From the NCBI GenBank assembly GCA_022844405.1, contig JALHLV010000025.1, positions 1 through 52,597 of the forward strand: 52,597 nt of DNA, read 5' to 3'. Each line of letters begins with the position of its first letter. The first letter of the stretch is position 1. Positions 1 to 13,601 of this stretch are shown here, in pieces. The notes under the pieces are model-generated. The model saw only the letters and a program-made list of their open reading frames with translations. It was not told the DNA's origin and made no database searches. Source of the DNA: Sphingomonadales bacterium (lineage in GTDB: Bacteria > Pseudomonadota > Alphaproteobacteria > SMXS01). A program made the position numbers and the translations under genes.

Positions 1-157
1 CGCCGCCGCGCGCGGCCGGGCCCGGCTCGACGCCGCCGAGCGGATCGCCGACCTGGTGCTCGAGCTGGCCAACCAGCGGCGGGACAGCCGCGCCGGGGAA
101 ACCGCCGCCGATCCGGCCGCCCCCAACAGCCTGTCGCGCGAATGGAGGGCGGCGTGA
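1..157 (+). CDS. murG: MurG C-terminus (partial, cut by window edge)
   Basis: The reading frame that starts at base 2 is open and ends at TGA 155-157. It encodes about 51 residues with a helix typical of the MurG C-terminus ([12 protein letters not shown]) followed by a polar tail. MurG is the membrane-associated GlcNAc transferase that converts lipid I to lipid II. The fragment itself is too short to prove the family; the call rests on the helix and on the position just before murC, which is the standard alphaproteobacterial order. The stop codon overlaps the probable murC start, so the two genes are probably translationally coupled. Confidence 0.75.
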   Translation, partial: AAARGRARLDAAERIADLVLELANQRRDSRAGETAADPAAPNSLSREWRAA

Positions 158-1566
158 GGAAGCCGCTTCCGTTCGATATCGGCACCATCCATTTCGTCGG
201 CATCGGCGGCATCGGCATGAGTGGCATCGCCGAGGTGATGCGCAACCTGGGGTACAGCGTGCGGGGCTCGGACCTGTCCGAGAACGCTAACGTCAGGCGG
301 CTGCGCGGCCTCGGCATCCACATCGCCATCGGTCACGCCACGGAGAATATCGCCGACGCCAGCGTGGTGGTGATCTCCAGCGCCGTGAAGCGCGACAATC
401 CGGAAGTAGTCGCCGCCCGCGAGAACCTGATCCCGGTGGTGCGCCGCGCCGAGATGCTGGCCGAGCTGATGCGCCTGAAATGGTGCATCTCCATCGCCGG
501 CACCCACGGCAAGACCACGACCACGTCGATGATCGCCGCCGTGCTCGACGCCGCCGCGCTCGATCCGACGGTGATCAACGGCGGCATCATCAACGCCTAC
601 GGCACCAATGCGCGCCTGGGCGAGGGCGACTGGATGGTGGTCGAGGCCGACGAGTCCGACGGCACCTTCGTCAAGCTGCCGGCCATGCTCGCCGTCGTCA
701 CCAACATCGACCCCGAACACATGGAGCATTACGGCACGTTCGATGCGCTGCGCGACGCGTTCAAGCAGTTCGTCGAGCGCACGCCGTTCTACGGCAGCGC
801 CATCCTGTGCATCGACCATCCCGAGGTGCAGACCCTGGTCAGCCGCATCTCCGACCGGAGGGTCGTCACCTACGGCATGAGCGCCCAGGCCGACGTGCGG
901 GCGCGCAACGTGTCCTATTCGGAGGGCGTCGCGCACTTCGACGTGGAGATCGCCGACCGCAAGAAGGGCGAGACCCGGCGGATCGACGGCCTCAGCCTGC
1001 CCATGCCGGGGCGGCACAATGTGGTCAATTCGCTGGCCGCCGTCTCGGCCGCCATGATCCTGGGCCTGCCCGACGACGCGGTGCGCGGCGCGTTCTCCAA
1101 CTTCGCCGGCGTCGGGCGACGCTTCACCAAGGTGGGCGAGGTGGGCGGCTATACCATCATCGACGATTACGGCCACCATCCGGTGGAGATCGCCGCCGTG
1201 CTCGCCGCCGCGCGCGAGGCCTATCGCGGCCGGGTGATCGCCATTGTCCAGCCGCACCGCTACACCCGCCTGCAGAGCCTGTTCGAGGGCTTCTCGACCT
1301 GCTTCAACGACGCCGACGCGGTGGTGATCACCGACGTCTATCCGGCCGGCGAAGCACCGATCCCCGGCATCGGCGGCAGGGAGCTGGCCGACGGCATCCG
1401 GGCGCGCGGCCACCGCGACGTGCGCCACATCCCGGGCGACGCCGAACTGGCCGAGACCGTCGCGTCGCTGGCCGCGCCCGGCGACGTGGTCGTCTGCATG
1501 GGCGCCGGCAGCATCTCGGCATGGGCCAACGCCCTGCCGAAGCGGCTGGAAGGAGGGGCGGCATGA
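154..1566 (+). CDS. murC: UDP-N-acetylmuramate--L-alanine ligase MurC
   Basis: MurC is the cytoplasmic ATP-dependent ligase that adds L-alanine to UDP-MurNAc, the first step of the stem peptide. The N-terminal nucleotide-sugar motif GIGGIGMSG and the Mur ligase P-loop GTHGKTTTT (about residue 120) are both visible, followed by EADESDGTF and the C-terminal [10 protein letters not shown] segment. Length is about 470 residues, normal for the family. An ATG exists at 142, but no ribosome binding site precedes it. GTG 154 has GGAGG at 144-148 five bases upstream and overlaps the murG stop as GTGA, so 154 is preferred. The 3' end overlaps murB as ATGA. Confidence 0.96.
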   Translation: MRKPLPFDIGTIHFVGIGGIGMSGIAEVMRNLGYSVRGSDLSENANVRRLRGLGIHIAIGHATENIADASVVVISSAVKRDNPEVVAARENLIPVVRRAEMLAELMRLKWCISIAGTHGKTTTTSMIAAVLDAAALDPTVINGGIINAYGTNARLGEGDWMVVEADESDGTFVKLPAMLAVVTNIDPEHMEHYGTFDALRDAFKQFVERTPFYGSAILCIDHPEVQTLVSRISDRRVVTYGMSAQADVRARNVSYSEGVAHFDVEIADRKKGETRRIDGLSLPMPGRHNVVNSLAAVSAAMILGLPDDAVRGAFSNFAGVGRRFTKVGEVGGYTIIDDYGHHPVEIAAVLAAAREAYRGRVIAIVQPHRYTRLQSLFEGFSTCFNDADAVVITDVYPAGEAPIPGIGGRELADGIRARGHRDVRHIPGDAELAETVASLAAPGDVVVCMGAGSISAWANALPKRLEGGAA

Positions 1567-2507
1567 TGGCGGCAGCCCTGAAGCGCGACCGCCTGATCGA
1601 CCGTCTGCCCCGTGTGCGCGGCACCTACGAAGAAGGCGTGCCGCTCGCCAACCTGACCTGGTTCCGGGTCGGCGGCCCGGCCGAAGTGCTGTTCCGCCCC
1701 GCCGACGAGGACGATCTGGCGGCGTTCCTCGCGGGCCGTCCGGCCGACGTGCCCCTCACCGTGATCGGCGTCGGCTCGAACCTGCTGGTGCGCGAGGGCG
1801 GCGTCCCCGGCGTCGTCATCCGCCTCAGCCGTGCCTTCGCCAGGGTCAGCGTCTCGGGCACCAAGGTGACCGCCGGCGCCTCGACCCCCGACGTCAACGT
1901 GGCGCTGGCCGCCCGCGACGCCGGCCTTGCCGGCCTGGAGTTCCTGCGCGGCGTCCCCGGCACCATCGGCGGCGCGGTGAAGATGAACGCCGGCGCCTAT
2001 GGCAGCGAACTGGCCGCCGTGCTCACCGAGGCGGTCGCCTATGCGCCCGACGGCGAATGCCATGTGCTGACCGCCTTCGATCTCGCGTTCAGCTATCGCC
2101 ACAGCGCGCTGCCCGACGACTGGATCGTCACCTCGGCGACCCTGCGCGGCACGCCTGACGATCCGGCCGCCATCGGCCGCCGCATGGAGGACATCTCCGA
2201 CCGGCGCGACGCCACCCAGCCTAAGTCGCGCACCGGCGGCAGCACCTTCAAGAACCCGCCGGGCCAGAAGGCCTGGCAGCTCATCGACGCTGCGGGTTGC
2301 CGGGGATTGCGCGTCGGCGGCGCGCAGATGTCCGAGCTGCACTGCAACTTCATCATCAACACCGGCGATGCCACCGCCCGCGATATCGAGACGCTGGGCG
2401 AGGACGTGCGCCGCCGGGTGCTGGAGAATTCCGGCGTCAGCCTGGAGTGGGAGATCGAGCGGATCGGCCAAGCGTCCGGGACGCCGCTGGCGGGAGGCGG
2501 CTCATGA
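1563..2507 (+). CDS. murB: UDP-N-acetylenolpyruvoylglucosamine reductase MurB
   Basis: MurB is the FAD- and NADPH-dependent reductase that makes UDP-MurNAc in the cytoplasm. The 314-residue product shows the FAD-binding segment with [12 protein letters not shown], the [24 protein letters not shown] stretch in shorter pieces ([19 protein letters not shown]), the active-site serine motif GGSTFKNP and a closing Glu region (LEWEIERIG). Two adjacent ATG codons (1563 and 1566) are possible starts; 1563 overlaps the murC stop as ATGA. The gene ends in another ATGA overlap with ddl. A very long open frame extends upstream to base 480, but there it is only the shadow of murC. Confidence 0.96.
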   Translation: MMAAALKRDRLIDRLPRVRGTYEEGVPLANLTWFRVGGPAEVLFRPADEDDLAAFLAGRPADVPLTVIGVGSNLLVREGGVPGVVIRLSRAFARVSVSGTKVTAGASTPDVNVALAARDAGLAGLEFLRGVPGTIGGAVKMNAGAYGSELAAVLTEAVAYAPDGECHVLTAFDLAFSYRHSALPDDWIVTSATLRGTPDDPAAIGRRMEDISDRRDATQPKSRTGGSTFKNPPGQKAWQLIDAAGCRGLRVGGAQMSELHCNFIINTGDATARDIETLGEDVRRRVLENSGVSLEWEIERIGQASGTPLAGGGS

Positions 2508-3424
2508 AGCCTCATGTGGCGGTGATCAAGGGCGGCTGGTCGGCCGAGCGCGAGGTGTCGCTGGTGTCGGGCGGCGCGGCGGCCAGGGCGCTCGCCGCGC
2601 GCGGCTACAAGGTGACCGAGATCGATGCCGGACACGACCTTGCGCACAAGCTGGCCGAGGTCAGGCCCGACGTGGCGTTCAACGCGCTGCATGGCCGCTG
2701 GGGCGAGGATGGCTGCGTCCAGGGCATCCTGGAGGTGATGGAAATTCCCTACACCCATTCCGGCGTCATGGCCTCGGCCGTCGCCATGAACAAGCCCATG
2801 GCAAAGCGAGTCTGCGCCGCCGCCGGCGTGCCGGTGGCCGAGGACAAGGTCGTCGCCTCCTGGGAGCTGTTCGAGGCCGACCCGCTGCCGCGCCCCTTCG
2901 TGGTCAAGCCGCTGGACGAGGGATCGAGCGTCGGCGTCGTCATCATGAAGCCGGGCGACAATACCTTCACGCCCGACATGGACGGTCCTTGGCGCCAGAA
3001 CGCGCAGGTGATGGTCGAACGCTACATCGCCGGCCGTGAGTTGACCTGCAGCGTGATCGGCGACAGGGCGACCAGGGGCGTCACCGAGCTGCGCCCCAAG
3101 CGCGGCTTCTACGACTACGAGGCCAAGTACAGCGACGGCGTGACCGAGCACCTCATTCCCGCGCCGGTGCCGCCCGCGGTCTATGAGCAGGTGCGCGAAC
3201 TGGCGCTCGCCGCCCATCAGGCGCTGGGCTGCCGCGGCGTCAGCCGGGCCGACTTTCGCTACGACGATACCGAGGGCGGCACCGGCGAACTGATCCTGCT
3301 GGAGGTGAACACCCAGCCCGGCATGACGCCGCTGTCGCTGGTGCCCGAGATGGCCGCCTACGAAGGCATCTCGTTCGAGGATCTCGTGGTCTGGATGGTG
3401 GAGGACGCCTCATGTCGTCGCTGA
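2504..3424 (+). CDS. ddl: D-alanine--D-alanine ligase Ddl
   Basis: Ddl joins two D-alanines, using ATP, for the pentapeptide. The 306-residue ATP-grasp protein begins [20 protein letters not shown], carries the EGSSVGV phosphate-binding loop, ELTCSVIGD and the metal-binding EVNTQPGMT segment near the end. The start ATG overlaps the murB stop (ATGA at 2504). The 3' end overlaps ftsQ by 13 bases, so the wall and division genes form one transcription unit. An open frame extends upstream of 2504, but that part has murB codon structure in another frame. Confidence 0.96.
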   Translation: MKPHVAVIKGGWSAEREVSLVSGGAAARALAARGYKVTEIDAGHDLAHKLAEVRPDVAFNALHGRWGEDGCVQGILEVMEIPYTHSGVMASAVAMNKPMAKRVCAAAGVPVAEDKVVASWELFEADPLPRPFVVKPLDEGSSVGVVIMKPGDNTFTPDMDGPWRQNAQVMVERYIAGRELTCSVIGDRATRGVTELRPKRGFYDYEAKYSDGVTEHLIPAPVPPAVYEQVRELALAAHQALGCRGVSRADFRYDDTEGGTGELILLEVNTQPGMTPLSLVPEMAAYEGISFEDLVVWMVEDASCRR

Positions 3425-4371
3425 ACCCCGGACGCATCATGCCCGGCAGCCGGGACAAGGCCATGCCCGGGCGCGGCGAGAAGCCCAAGCGCGGCGCGCG
3501 GTCCCAGATGACCGGCCGTGAGGCGCAGGCCGCCTCGTTCATCAACCGCCGCCGCGTCCAGCGCATGCGGCGCATCGGCATGATCGCCGGCGGTAGCGTC
3601 GCCGTCGTCGCCAGCCTGTGGATGTGGGCGTCGGGCACCTTCGCGGCGATGGCCGAGGCCGCGCCGACCATGGTCCCCAGCATCTCCGACCTGTCGGGCC
3701 TGACGGTCAACCGGATCGACGTCTCGGGCATCGAGAGTCTGGAGCCGGAAGAGATCATCATCGCCTCGGGTGTCGAGGACGGCCAGAAGATCGGCGACAT
3801 CGACCTCGACGTGGTGCGCGAGCGGGTGGAGTCGGTGGGCTGGGTGCGGACCGCGCGGGTCTCGCGCATCCTGCCCGGCACCATCCAGATCGCCGTGTCC
3901 GAGCGGGTGCCCTACGCGTTCTGGCAGCAGAAGCGCAAGCTGCGCCTGATCGACCGCGAGGGCGTCGAGATCACCCAGAAGGACCTGGTCCATTTCGCCA
4001 AGCTGCCGCTGGTGGTTGGCGAAGGAGCGCCGAAGCACGCGAAGGCCCTGTTCGACGTCATGGAAAGCGAGCCGGCCCTGGCCTCGCGGGTCAAGGCGGC
4101 AGTGCGTGTCGGCGACCGGCGCTGGGATCTGCACTTCGACAACGGCTCCATCGTCAGGTTGCCGGAGAACGGCGCGGACGCGGCGTGGCATCGGCTCGCC
4201 ACCATGGAGAAGGCCGAGGGAATTCTGGAGCGCGACATCGTCTCTGTCGATATGCGGCTTGGGGACCGGACAACAGTTCGCATGACGCCCGAGGCGGCGC
4301 AGGCGAAGCGGGACGCGGAAGCCGCGGCAGCCAAGGCGGCCAAGGCACTCAGGGACAACAGCAAAGGCTAG
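3412..4371 (+). CDS. ftsQ: cell division protein FtsQ
   Basis: FtsQ (DivIB) is the single-pass inner-membrane scaffold that links FtsB/FtsL to the divisome. The 319-residue product has a basic cytoplasmic tail of about 55 residues, one membrane segment at about 57-78, then a POTRA domain starting near residue 98 (LTVNRIDVSGIESLEPEEI) and the FtsQ domain with the motif RILPGTIQIAVSERVPYAFW. An Ala/Lys/Arg/Glu-rich stretch closes the protein. It overlaps ddl by 13 bases and is followed 14 bases later by ftsA. Confidence 0.94.
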   Translation: MSSLNPGRIMPGSRDKAMPGRGEKPKRGARSQMTGREAQAASFINRRRVQRMRRIGMIAGGSVAVVASLWMWASGTFAAMAEAAPTMVPSISDLSGLTVNRIDVSGIESLEPEEIIIASGVEDGQKIGDIDLDVVRERVESVGWVRTARVSRILPGTIQIAVSERVPYAFWQQKRKLRLIDREGVEITQKDLVHFAKLPLVVGEGAPKHAKALFDVMESEPALASRVKAAVRVGDRRWDLHFDNGSIVRLPENGADAAWHRLATMEKAEGILERDIVSVDMRLGDRTTVRMTPEAAQAKRDAEAAAAKAAKALRDNSKG

Positions 4372-4385
4372 AGGAGGCACAACGG

Positions 4386-5639
4386 ATGTCGTCGGGTAAA
4401 GGTGGGTTGGTCGCGGCGCTCGACATCGGGTCGACGAAGATCTGTTGCTTCATCGCCCGCGTGGACGATGAAGGCGGCATCAGGGTCGAGGGTATCGGCC
4501 ACCAGGTCTCCGAGGGCATGCGCTGTGGCGCGGTCGTCGACATCGAGGCGGTCGAATCCTCGGTCCGCGCCGCCGCGGACGCGGCCGAACGCATGTCGGG
4601 CGAAACCATCCGGCGGGCATTCGTCAATGTTTCCAGCGGCTTCCCCAACTCGGAAGCGATCCACGTGGAAGTGAAGATTGCCGGCCACCAGGTGGGCGAG
4701 AACGACATTCGCCACGCCCTCGACGAAGCGCGCCGCAAGGCCGAGCTGCTCGAGCGCGAGGTGCTCCATACCATTCCGGTTACCTACGCCATCGACGGCT
4801 CGCGCGGCATCCGCGACCCGCGCGGCATGTACGGCGACCGCCTCGGCGTCGACATCCATGTGGTCACCGCCGCCAGCGGCCCGCTGCGCAACCTGCAGCT
4901 CTGCATGGAGCGCGGCCACCTGGGCATCGCCGGCCTGTGCGTGTCGCCTTACGCCTCGGGCCTGTCCTGCCTGGTCGAGGACGAGCGCCAGATGGGCGTC
5001 ACCGTCATCGACATGGGTGGCGGCACCACCACCATCGCCGTCTTCATGGAGGACGCGCTGGTCTACACCGACGTGGTGCCGATCGGCGGCCAGCACATCA
5101 CCAACGACATCGCCCGCGGCCTGCTGACGCCGATCTCGGACGCCGAACGCCTGAAGACGCTGCACGGCAGCGCGCTGCGCGGCTCGTCCGACGACCGCGA
5201 GACGATCAACATCTCGCAGATGGGCGAGGCCGAGCGCGACCATACCCAGAGCGTGCCGCGCTCTATGCTGACCGGCATCATCCAGCCCCGCGTCGAGGAG
5301 ATCTTCGAGGCGGTGCACGAGCGGCTGATCTCGTCGGGCTTCGACCAGGTCGCCGGCAAGCGCGTCGTCCTCACCGGCGGCGGCAGCCAGCTCCAGGGCG
5401 CGCGCGAACTCGCCACCCGCATTCTCGATAAACAGGTCCGCCTGGGCCGTCCGCTGCGTGTGGACGGGCTTGCCGAGGCAACCGTCGGACCCGCTTTTGC
5501 CACCTGTGCAGGTTTGTTGGCCTACGCGGCACAGGGGTTTGTCCGGAAGGGCACGATGACCACGACCACCATGCTGGCTCCGCAGGAGTCCAGAAGCACC
5601 ATGGCCCGCGTAAGCCAATGGATTCGCGAGAACTTCTAA
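4386..5639 (+). CDS. ftsA: cell division protein FtsA
   Basis: FtsA is the actin-like ATPase that tethers FtsZ to the membrane. The 417-residue protein opens with the phosphate-1 motif [14 protein letters not shown], contains the FtsA-specific 1C (SHS2) region, the phosphate-2 motif [14 protein letters not shown] near residue 208 and the adenosine motif [12 protein letters not shown]. The last residues (VSQWIRENF) form the expected amphipathic membrane-targeting helix. ATG 4386 is preceded by GAGGAGG about seven bases upstream. It sits 14 bases after ftsQ and 31 bases before ftsZ. Confidence 0.96.
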   Translation: MSSGKGGLVAALDIGSTKICCFIARVDDEGGIRVEGIGHQVSEGMRCGAVVDIEAVESSVRAAADAAERMSGETIRRAFVNVSSGFPNSEAIHVEVKIAGHQVGENDIRHALDEARRKAELLEREVLHTIPVTYAIDGSRGIRDPRGMYGDRLGVDIHVVTAASGPLRNLQLCMERGHLGIAGLCVSPYASGLSCLVEDERQMGVTVIDMGGGTTTIAVFMEDALVYTDVVPIGGQHITNDIARGLLTPISDAERLKTLHGSALRGSSDDRETINISQMGEAERDHTQSVPRSMLTGIIQPRVEEIFEAVHERLISSGFDQVAGKRVVLTGGGSQLQGARELATRILDKQVRLGRPLRVDGLAEATVGPAFATCAGLLAYAAQGFVRKGTMTTTTMLAPQESRSTMARVSQWIRENF

Positions 5640-5670
5640 CCGGGCATCCCCCAGCCCAAGGAGACCGAAA

Positions 5671-7308
5671 ATGCCAATCTCTCTCAGCACGCCGGCGATC
5701 ACGGAACTCAAGCCCAAGATCCTCGTCGTCGGTGTCGGCGGCGCCGGCGGCAATGCCGTCAACAACATGATCCGCTCGAAGCTGGAAGGCGTCGAGTTCG
5801 TCGTCGCCAACACCGACGCCCAGGCGCTCGGCAACTCGGAGTGCCAGCGGCGCATCCAGCTCGGCGTGCAGATCACGCAGGGACTGGGCGCGGGCGCCCG
5901 TCCCGACATCGGCGCCGCCGCCGCGCAGGAAGCCATCGATCATTTGCGGGAGCCGCTGGCCGGCGCCCACATGGCCTTTATTACGGCCGGCATGGGGGGT
6001 GGCACCGGTACTGGTGCCGCCCCCGTCATTGCCAGGATGGCGCGTGAACAAGGCATCCTGACCATCGGCGTCGTCACCAAGCCGTTCCAGTTCGAAGGCG
6101 GCCGTCGCATGACGATCGCCGAAGAGGGCATCGAGGAACTGCAGAAATATGTCGATACCCTGATCATCATCCCGAACCAGAACCTGTTCCGCCTGGCGAA
6201 CGAGAAGACCACCTTCGCCGACGCCTTCAACATGGCGGACAACGTGCTGCACTCGGGCGTGCGCGGCATCACCGACCTGATGGTCATGCCCGGCCTGATC
6301 AATCTCGACTTCGCCGACGTCCGCACGGTGATGATGGAGATGGGCAAGGCGATGATGGGCACCGGCGAGGCCGAGGGCGACACCCGCGCCATCGAGGCCG
6401 CCGAGGCCGCCATCAACAACCCGCTGCTTGACGAGGTGTCGATGAAGGGCGCCCACGGCGTGCTCATCAACATCACCGGCGGCATGGACCTGACCCTGTT
6501 CGAGGTCGACGAGGCGGCCAACCGCATCCGCAGCGAAGTGGATCCGGACGCCAACATCATCGTCGGCTCGACCTTCAACGAAGCCATGAACGGCAGGATG
6601 CGCGTGTCGGTGTTCGCCACCGGCATCGAGGCCGAGAACGCCGCCCGCGCCTCGAGCACCACCGTCATGTCGTTCCCCAGCATCCCGGCCCAGCCGCGGA
6701 CCGTGGGTGGCTACAATGGCGGCGGCGCCACCGCCGTCAACCTGCGCGCGCCTGACCGGATCTCCCCCGCGGCCATGCCGGCCATGATGCCGGCAGCGCC
6801 GCTGGTCGCGCCGATGGCCGCCGAGCCGGCGCCGGCCGCCCAGGTCGAGGAGGTCGAGGAACTGCTGATGCTCGACGCCGCCGACATGGTCGCCGACGAG
6901 ACCGCCCCGCCGTCTGCGCCGGCCCTGCCGGACATGGCCGCCGCCATCGCCGAGCCGGTTCGTCCGTCTTCCCGCAACGCCGACGCGTTCTTCGCGCCGC
7001 CGAAGCCGATGGAGCCGGAACGGACCACTGCCAGCGAGCCCCGCCTCAACATGCGTCCCGATCCCTTCGCCGAAGCGGCCATGGCCAATGGGGCGGCGCC
7101 CGCGCCGTCCAAGCCCAGCCTGTTCGAGCGGATGACCGGCCGCGGCAAGAAGCCGGAACCCGCCGCCGATCGCGGCGGGCCGCGCATCACCCGTGACGAA
7201 GCCCCGATGACCTTGCGCAACGCCGGGTCGCGGAGCGATGGGGCGGGCGGCTCGGGTCCCGAGGACCAGATCGACATCCCGGCGTTCCTGCGCCGGCAGG
7301 CGAACTGA
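5671..7308 (+). CDS. ftsZ: cell division protein FtsZ
   Basis: FtsZ is the tubulin-like GTPase that forms the division ring. The 545-residue product has the N-terminal [13 protein letters not shown] segment, the tubulin signature GGGTGTG at about residues 109-115 and the T7 synergy region NIIVGSTFN. The conserved core ends near residue 320; a Pro/Ala-rich, probably disordered linker of about 200 residues follows, and the last residues ([14 protein letters not shown]) are the C-terminal peptide that binds FtsA. The long linker is typical of Alphaproteobacteria. AAGGAG at about 5659 is the ribosome binding site. This is the last gene of the dcw block here. Confidence 0.97.
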   Translation: MPISLSTPAITELKPKILVVGVGGAGGNAVNNMIRSKLEGVEFVVANTDAQALGNSECQRRIQLGVQITQGLGAGARPDIGAAAAQEAIDHLREPLAGAHMAFITAGMGGGTGTGAAPVIARMAREQGILTIGVVTKPFQFEGGRRMTIAEEGIEELQKYVDTLIIIPNQNLFRLANEKTTFADAFNMADNVLHSGVRGITDLMVMPGLINLDFADVRTVMMEMGKAMMGTGEAEGDTRAIEAAEAAINNPLLDEVSMKGAHGVLINITGGMDLTLFEVDEAANRIRSEVDPDANIIVGSTFNEAMNGRMRVSVFATGIEAENAARASSTTVMSFPSIPAQPRTVGGYNGGGATAVNLRAPDRISPAAMPAMMPAAPLVAPMAAEPAPAAQVEEVEELLMLDAADMVADETAPPSAPALPDMAAAIAEPVRPSSRNADAFFAPPKPMEPERTTASEPRLNMRPDPFAEAAMANGAAPAPSKPSLFERMTGRGKKPEPAADRGGPRITRDEAPMTLRNAGSRSDGAGGSGPEDQIDIPAFLRRQAN

Positions 7309-7361
7309 GAAACGGCGGAAACCTGTTCCGGGCAAACAAGGACGAGCGGACATCGGATGGC

Positions 7362-7391
7362 TTGCTTATCTCCTTCTAGGCTCCTTAGAAT
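7362..7391 (+). promoter_or_regulatory. candidate sigma-70-type promoter for bamD
   Basis: TTGCTT (7362-7367) and TAGAAT (7386-7391) are separated by 18 bases in the 180-base gap between ftsZ and bamD. This would give bamD its own promoter where lpxC is usually found in related genomes. The boxes are seen; activity is inferred. Confidence 0.4.
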
Positions 7392-7525
7392 GCGCGTCTT
7401 CGCGGATTTTGACGGGGTCGGGTGTTCGTGGTAAGCAGCCCTCCGGCGTCGGTAAGCCAAAGACGTCCTTGTGAGCCTGGAAAGGTGCTTGTGTGACCGT
7501 TGATCGCGTTCGACTAGGATCCCTG

Positions 7526-8377
7526 ATGCCCCTGTCGGTCTCCCGGGGGCTGAAATCCGCCAGGCTCAAGATTGCCGTGGCCGCCGTCGTGCTTACGGCG
7601 GCCCTCGGCGCCTGCGGCGGTGACAAGATCGAATACGCCGACGCTGATGTGGGCACCCTCTACAACAAGGCCCAGGAGTTCATGGCGGCGGGCCAGTACC
7701 GGTTCGCCGCCGTGATGTTCGACGAGGTCGAACGCCAGCATCCCTATTCGGTATGGGCGCGCCGGGCGACCCTGATGTCGGCCTATAACCATTATCTGTC
7801 GAACGACTACGATTCGGCGATTCTCGCCGCCCAGCGCTTCCTGGCGCTGCACCCCGGCAACCGGGACGCGCCCTACGCCTACTATCTGGTCGCCATTTCC
7901 TATTACGAGCAGATCTCGGACGTGGGCCGCGACCAGAAGGCCACCCAGCAGGCGCTCGACGCGCTGAACGAGGTGATCCGCCGCTTTCCCGGCAGCGACT
8001 ATGCCGAGGACGCGCGCCTGAAGGTCGAGCTGACGATGGACCATCTCGCCGGCAAGGAGATGACCATCGGCCGGTTCTACATGAGACAGACCGAGTACAT
8101 CGCCGGCATCGCCCGATTCCGCAAGGTGGTGAAGGATTTCCAGACCACCAGCCAGGTGCCCGAGGCGCTGCACCGCCTGGTCGAATGCTATCTTGCCGTC
8201 GGCCTGAACCTGGAAGCGCAGAAGGCGACCGCCGTCCTCGGCTATAATTACCCCGACAACAAGTGGTTCCAGTACAGTTACGACCTGCTGGAGGGCAAGG
8301 GCCTGGAACCCGTCGACCTGCCCGAGGACAGAGGACCGGATGGCGGCGCGGGCAATTTCTTCGAATGGCTGTTCTGA
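7526..8377 (+). CDS. bamD: outer membrane assembly lipoprotein BamD
   Basis: BamD (ComL/YfiO) is the TPR-like lipoprotein of the Bam complex that inserts beta-barrel proteins into the outer membrane. The product has a positively charged start, a hydrophobic stretch and a lipobox ending LGAC, so lipidation is expected at that Cys (about residue 30 from this start). Paired-helix repeats follow (LYNKAQEFMAAGQYRFAAVM, ALHPGNRDAPYAYYLVAI). Two starts are possible: GTG 7493 with AAAGG seven bases upstream, or ATG 7526 with AGGA; the latter gives a lipoprotein signal of normal length and is preferred. It lies before recN, as in many relatives. Confidence 0.9.
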   Translation: MPLSVSRGLKSARLKIAVAAVVLTAALGACGGDKIEYADADVGTLYNKAQEFMAAGQYRFAAVMFDEVERQHPYSVWARRATLMSAYNHYLSNDYDSAILAAQRFLALHPGNRDAPYAYYLVAISYYEQISDVGRDQKATQQALDALNEVIRRFPGSDYAEDARLKVELTMDHLAGKEMTIGRFYMRQTEYIAGIARFRKVVKDFQTTSQVPEALHRLVECYLAVGLNLEAQKATAVLGYNYPDNKWFQYSYDLLEGKGLEPVDLPEDRGPDGGAGNFFEWLF

Positions 8378-8416
8378 GCCGCTTCTGATCGCCTTGGGTC
8401 AGATTCGGGGCGGCGC

Positions 8417-12171
<3,755 letters not shown>

Positions 12172-12244
12172 GGGCTCGGTGGCACAGACCTCTATCGTTG
12201 TTGCCGCTGGAGAGGTGATCCACAAGCCGATATGGCCCAAGGGT

Positions 12245-12619
12245 TCACGCCGCGGCCGGGTTCAGACACCATTTCGACCGCTGGGTGAAGAGATAGAGGC
12301 ACAGCACGGCGAAGGCACCATGGACAACAACATCGGCGAATAGCGTGTTTGCAATCGCCAGCGCGACGGCAATGGCCAGGTGGAAACTGAAAAGGATGCC
12401 CACTACGGCGCCAGCGGCCGCGAAACTGTCTCGATAGGACCATGCCCAGAAAATGGCGCTGCCCACGGCGAGCGCCACGAACCCATAATTCCGGGCCCAC
12501 AACATCGCGCTGGCATTTCCGGTATCGACAAGGATTTCCGGCATCGTGAACAGGACAAACGCGCCGACGCATTCGATCAGCAAATTGGCAATGAGAATAG
12601 CAGAATACAATTTCTTCAT
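12245..12619 (-). CDS. small four-helix membrane protein, unknown function
   Basis: This 124-residue protein begins MKKLYSAILIANLLIECVGA and has about four hydrophobic helices with short loops, ending in a polar QRSKWCLNPAAA tail. It resembles small integral membrane proteins of the DUF4345 type in general layout, but I do not recognise a firm family. It converges with ligA and stands alone upstream, with 82 bases to prmA. A longer frame to 12659 exists in another phase but lacks this clear membrane pattern. Confidence 0.65.
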   Translation of the reverse strand: MKKLYSAILIANLLIECVGAFVLFTMPEILVDTGNASAMLWARNYGFVALAVGSAIFWAWSYRDSFAAAGAVVGILFSFHLAIAVALAIANTLFADVVVHGAFAVLCLYLFTQRSKWCLNPAAA

Positions 12620-12701
12620 GCCGCGAAGCCCTCAATAATGAGAAGTGCCTTTTTACCATGCGTGCTCGGAATAAACCATCCGGCTTCGCCCATGGCAGTC
12701 G

Positions 12702-13601
12702 CTAACAAGACTCCGCTTTTCCCAGCACCAGTGTCACCCATTCCCCAACCGGGAACCGTCGCAGCAGGCGCATGCCACGGTGCCGGTAGGCGGCGAACAC
12801 GCCCGCTTCCTGCTGCCTGAGGAAACCCGAGAGCACCAGAACGCCACCGGGCTCCAGCGCATTGGTTAAGTCTCCGGCCAGGTTGACCAGAGGCCTGGCG
12901 AGGATGTTGGCGGTGATCAGGTCGAAGGGGCCGCGCTCGCGGATCGCGGGATGGTGCACGCCGACGGCGGTCACCACGTCCATGCGGCCGCCGACGCCGT
13001 TATCGCGGGCATTGGCGATGGCGACCTTCACCGCTTCGGGGTCGATGTCGCTGGCCAGCACCCGGCACGGCCAGGCCTTCGCCATGGCCATGGCGAGGAT
13101 GCCGCTGCCCGAGCCCACGTCGAGCGGGTTGCGGGCGGCGCCGGTGCGGGCGAGCGCGTCGATGGCGCGCAGGCAGCCGGCGGTGGTCTCGTGCTGGCCG
13201 GTGCCGAAGGCCATGCCGGCATCGATCAGGATGGCGTAGCGGTCGAGCGCCGGTTTCGGATGATGGCTGCCATAGACGTAGAAGCGCCCGGCGCTCACCG
13301 GCTGGTGGTGTTTGAGCGACTCGGCCACCCAGTCGACCGGCTCCAGCTCGGAGACTTTCACCTTGACGCTGTCGGCGCCGTGCTCGGCGAGCGCCTTGTT
13401 GAGGCGGCGGCTGAGTAGCGAGGCGCTGACCGGCTCGTCGACGACCACGGCGACGCCCCAGCGCTGATCGCCGGTGATCTCGAAGCTCATCACGACCGGC
13501 GGATCATCCTCGTCCCCCAGCGTGCCGAAGACATCCTCGACGATGGGCACGACCGATTTCGGCACCTCGACATGCACCTGCCACGAGATGTTCTCGGTCA
13601 C
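12702..13601 (-). CDS. prmA: ribosomal protein L11 methyltransferase PrmA
   Basis: PrmA methylates ribosomal protein L11 with S-adenosylmethionine in the cytoplasm. The 299-residue product has an N-terminal L11-binding region, the motif DAGMAFGTGQHETT, the Rossmann SAM-binding loop LDVGSGSGILAMAMAK at about residues 160-170, and the catalytic-region motif TANILARPL. Its start overlaps the stop of the upstream helicase gene by four bases (13598-13601), so the two are probably co-transcribed; the functional link between them is not obvious. Confidence 0.93.
   Translation of the reverse strand: MTENISWQVHVEVPKSVVPIVEDVFGTLGDEDDPPVVMSFEITGDQRWGVAVVVDEPVSASLLSRRLNKALAEHGADSVKVKVSELEPVDWVAESLKHHQPVSAGRFYVYGSHHPKPALDRYAILIDAGMAFGTGQHETTAGCLRAIDALARTGAARNPLDVGSGSGILAMAMAKAWPCRVLASDIDPEAVKVAIANARDNGVGGRMDVVTAVGVHHPAIRERGPFDLITANILARPLVNLAGDLTNALEPGGVLVLSGFLRQQEAGVFAAYRHRGMRLLRRFPVGEWVTLVLGKAESC

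Noticed and set aside
4368-7353. Long minus-strand frames opposite ftsA and ftsZ
   Set aside because: They have no domain signature and mirror the codon structure of ftsA and ftsZ.
12172-12244. Terminator between ligA and the convergent gene
   Set aside because: ACCTCT/AGAGGT with an 18-base loop is too weak, and no T-run follows.
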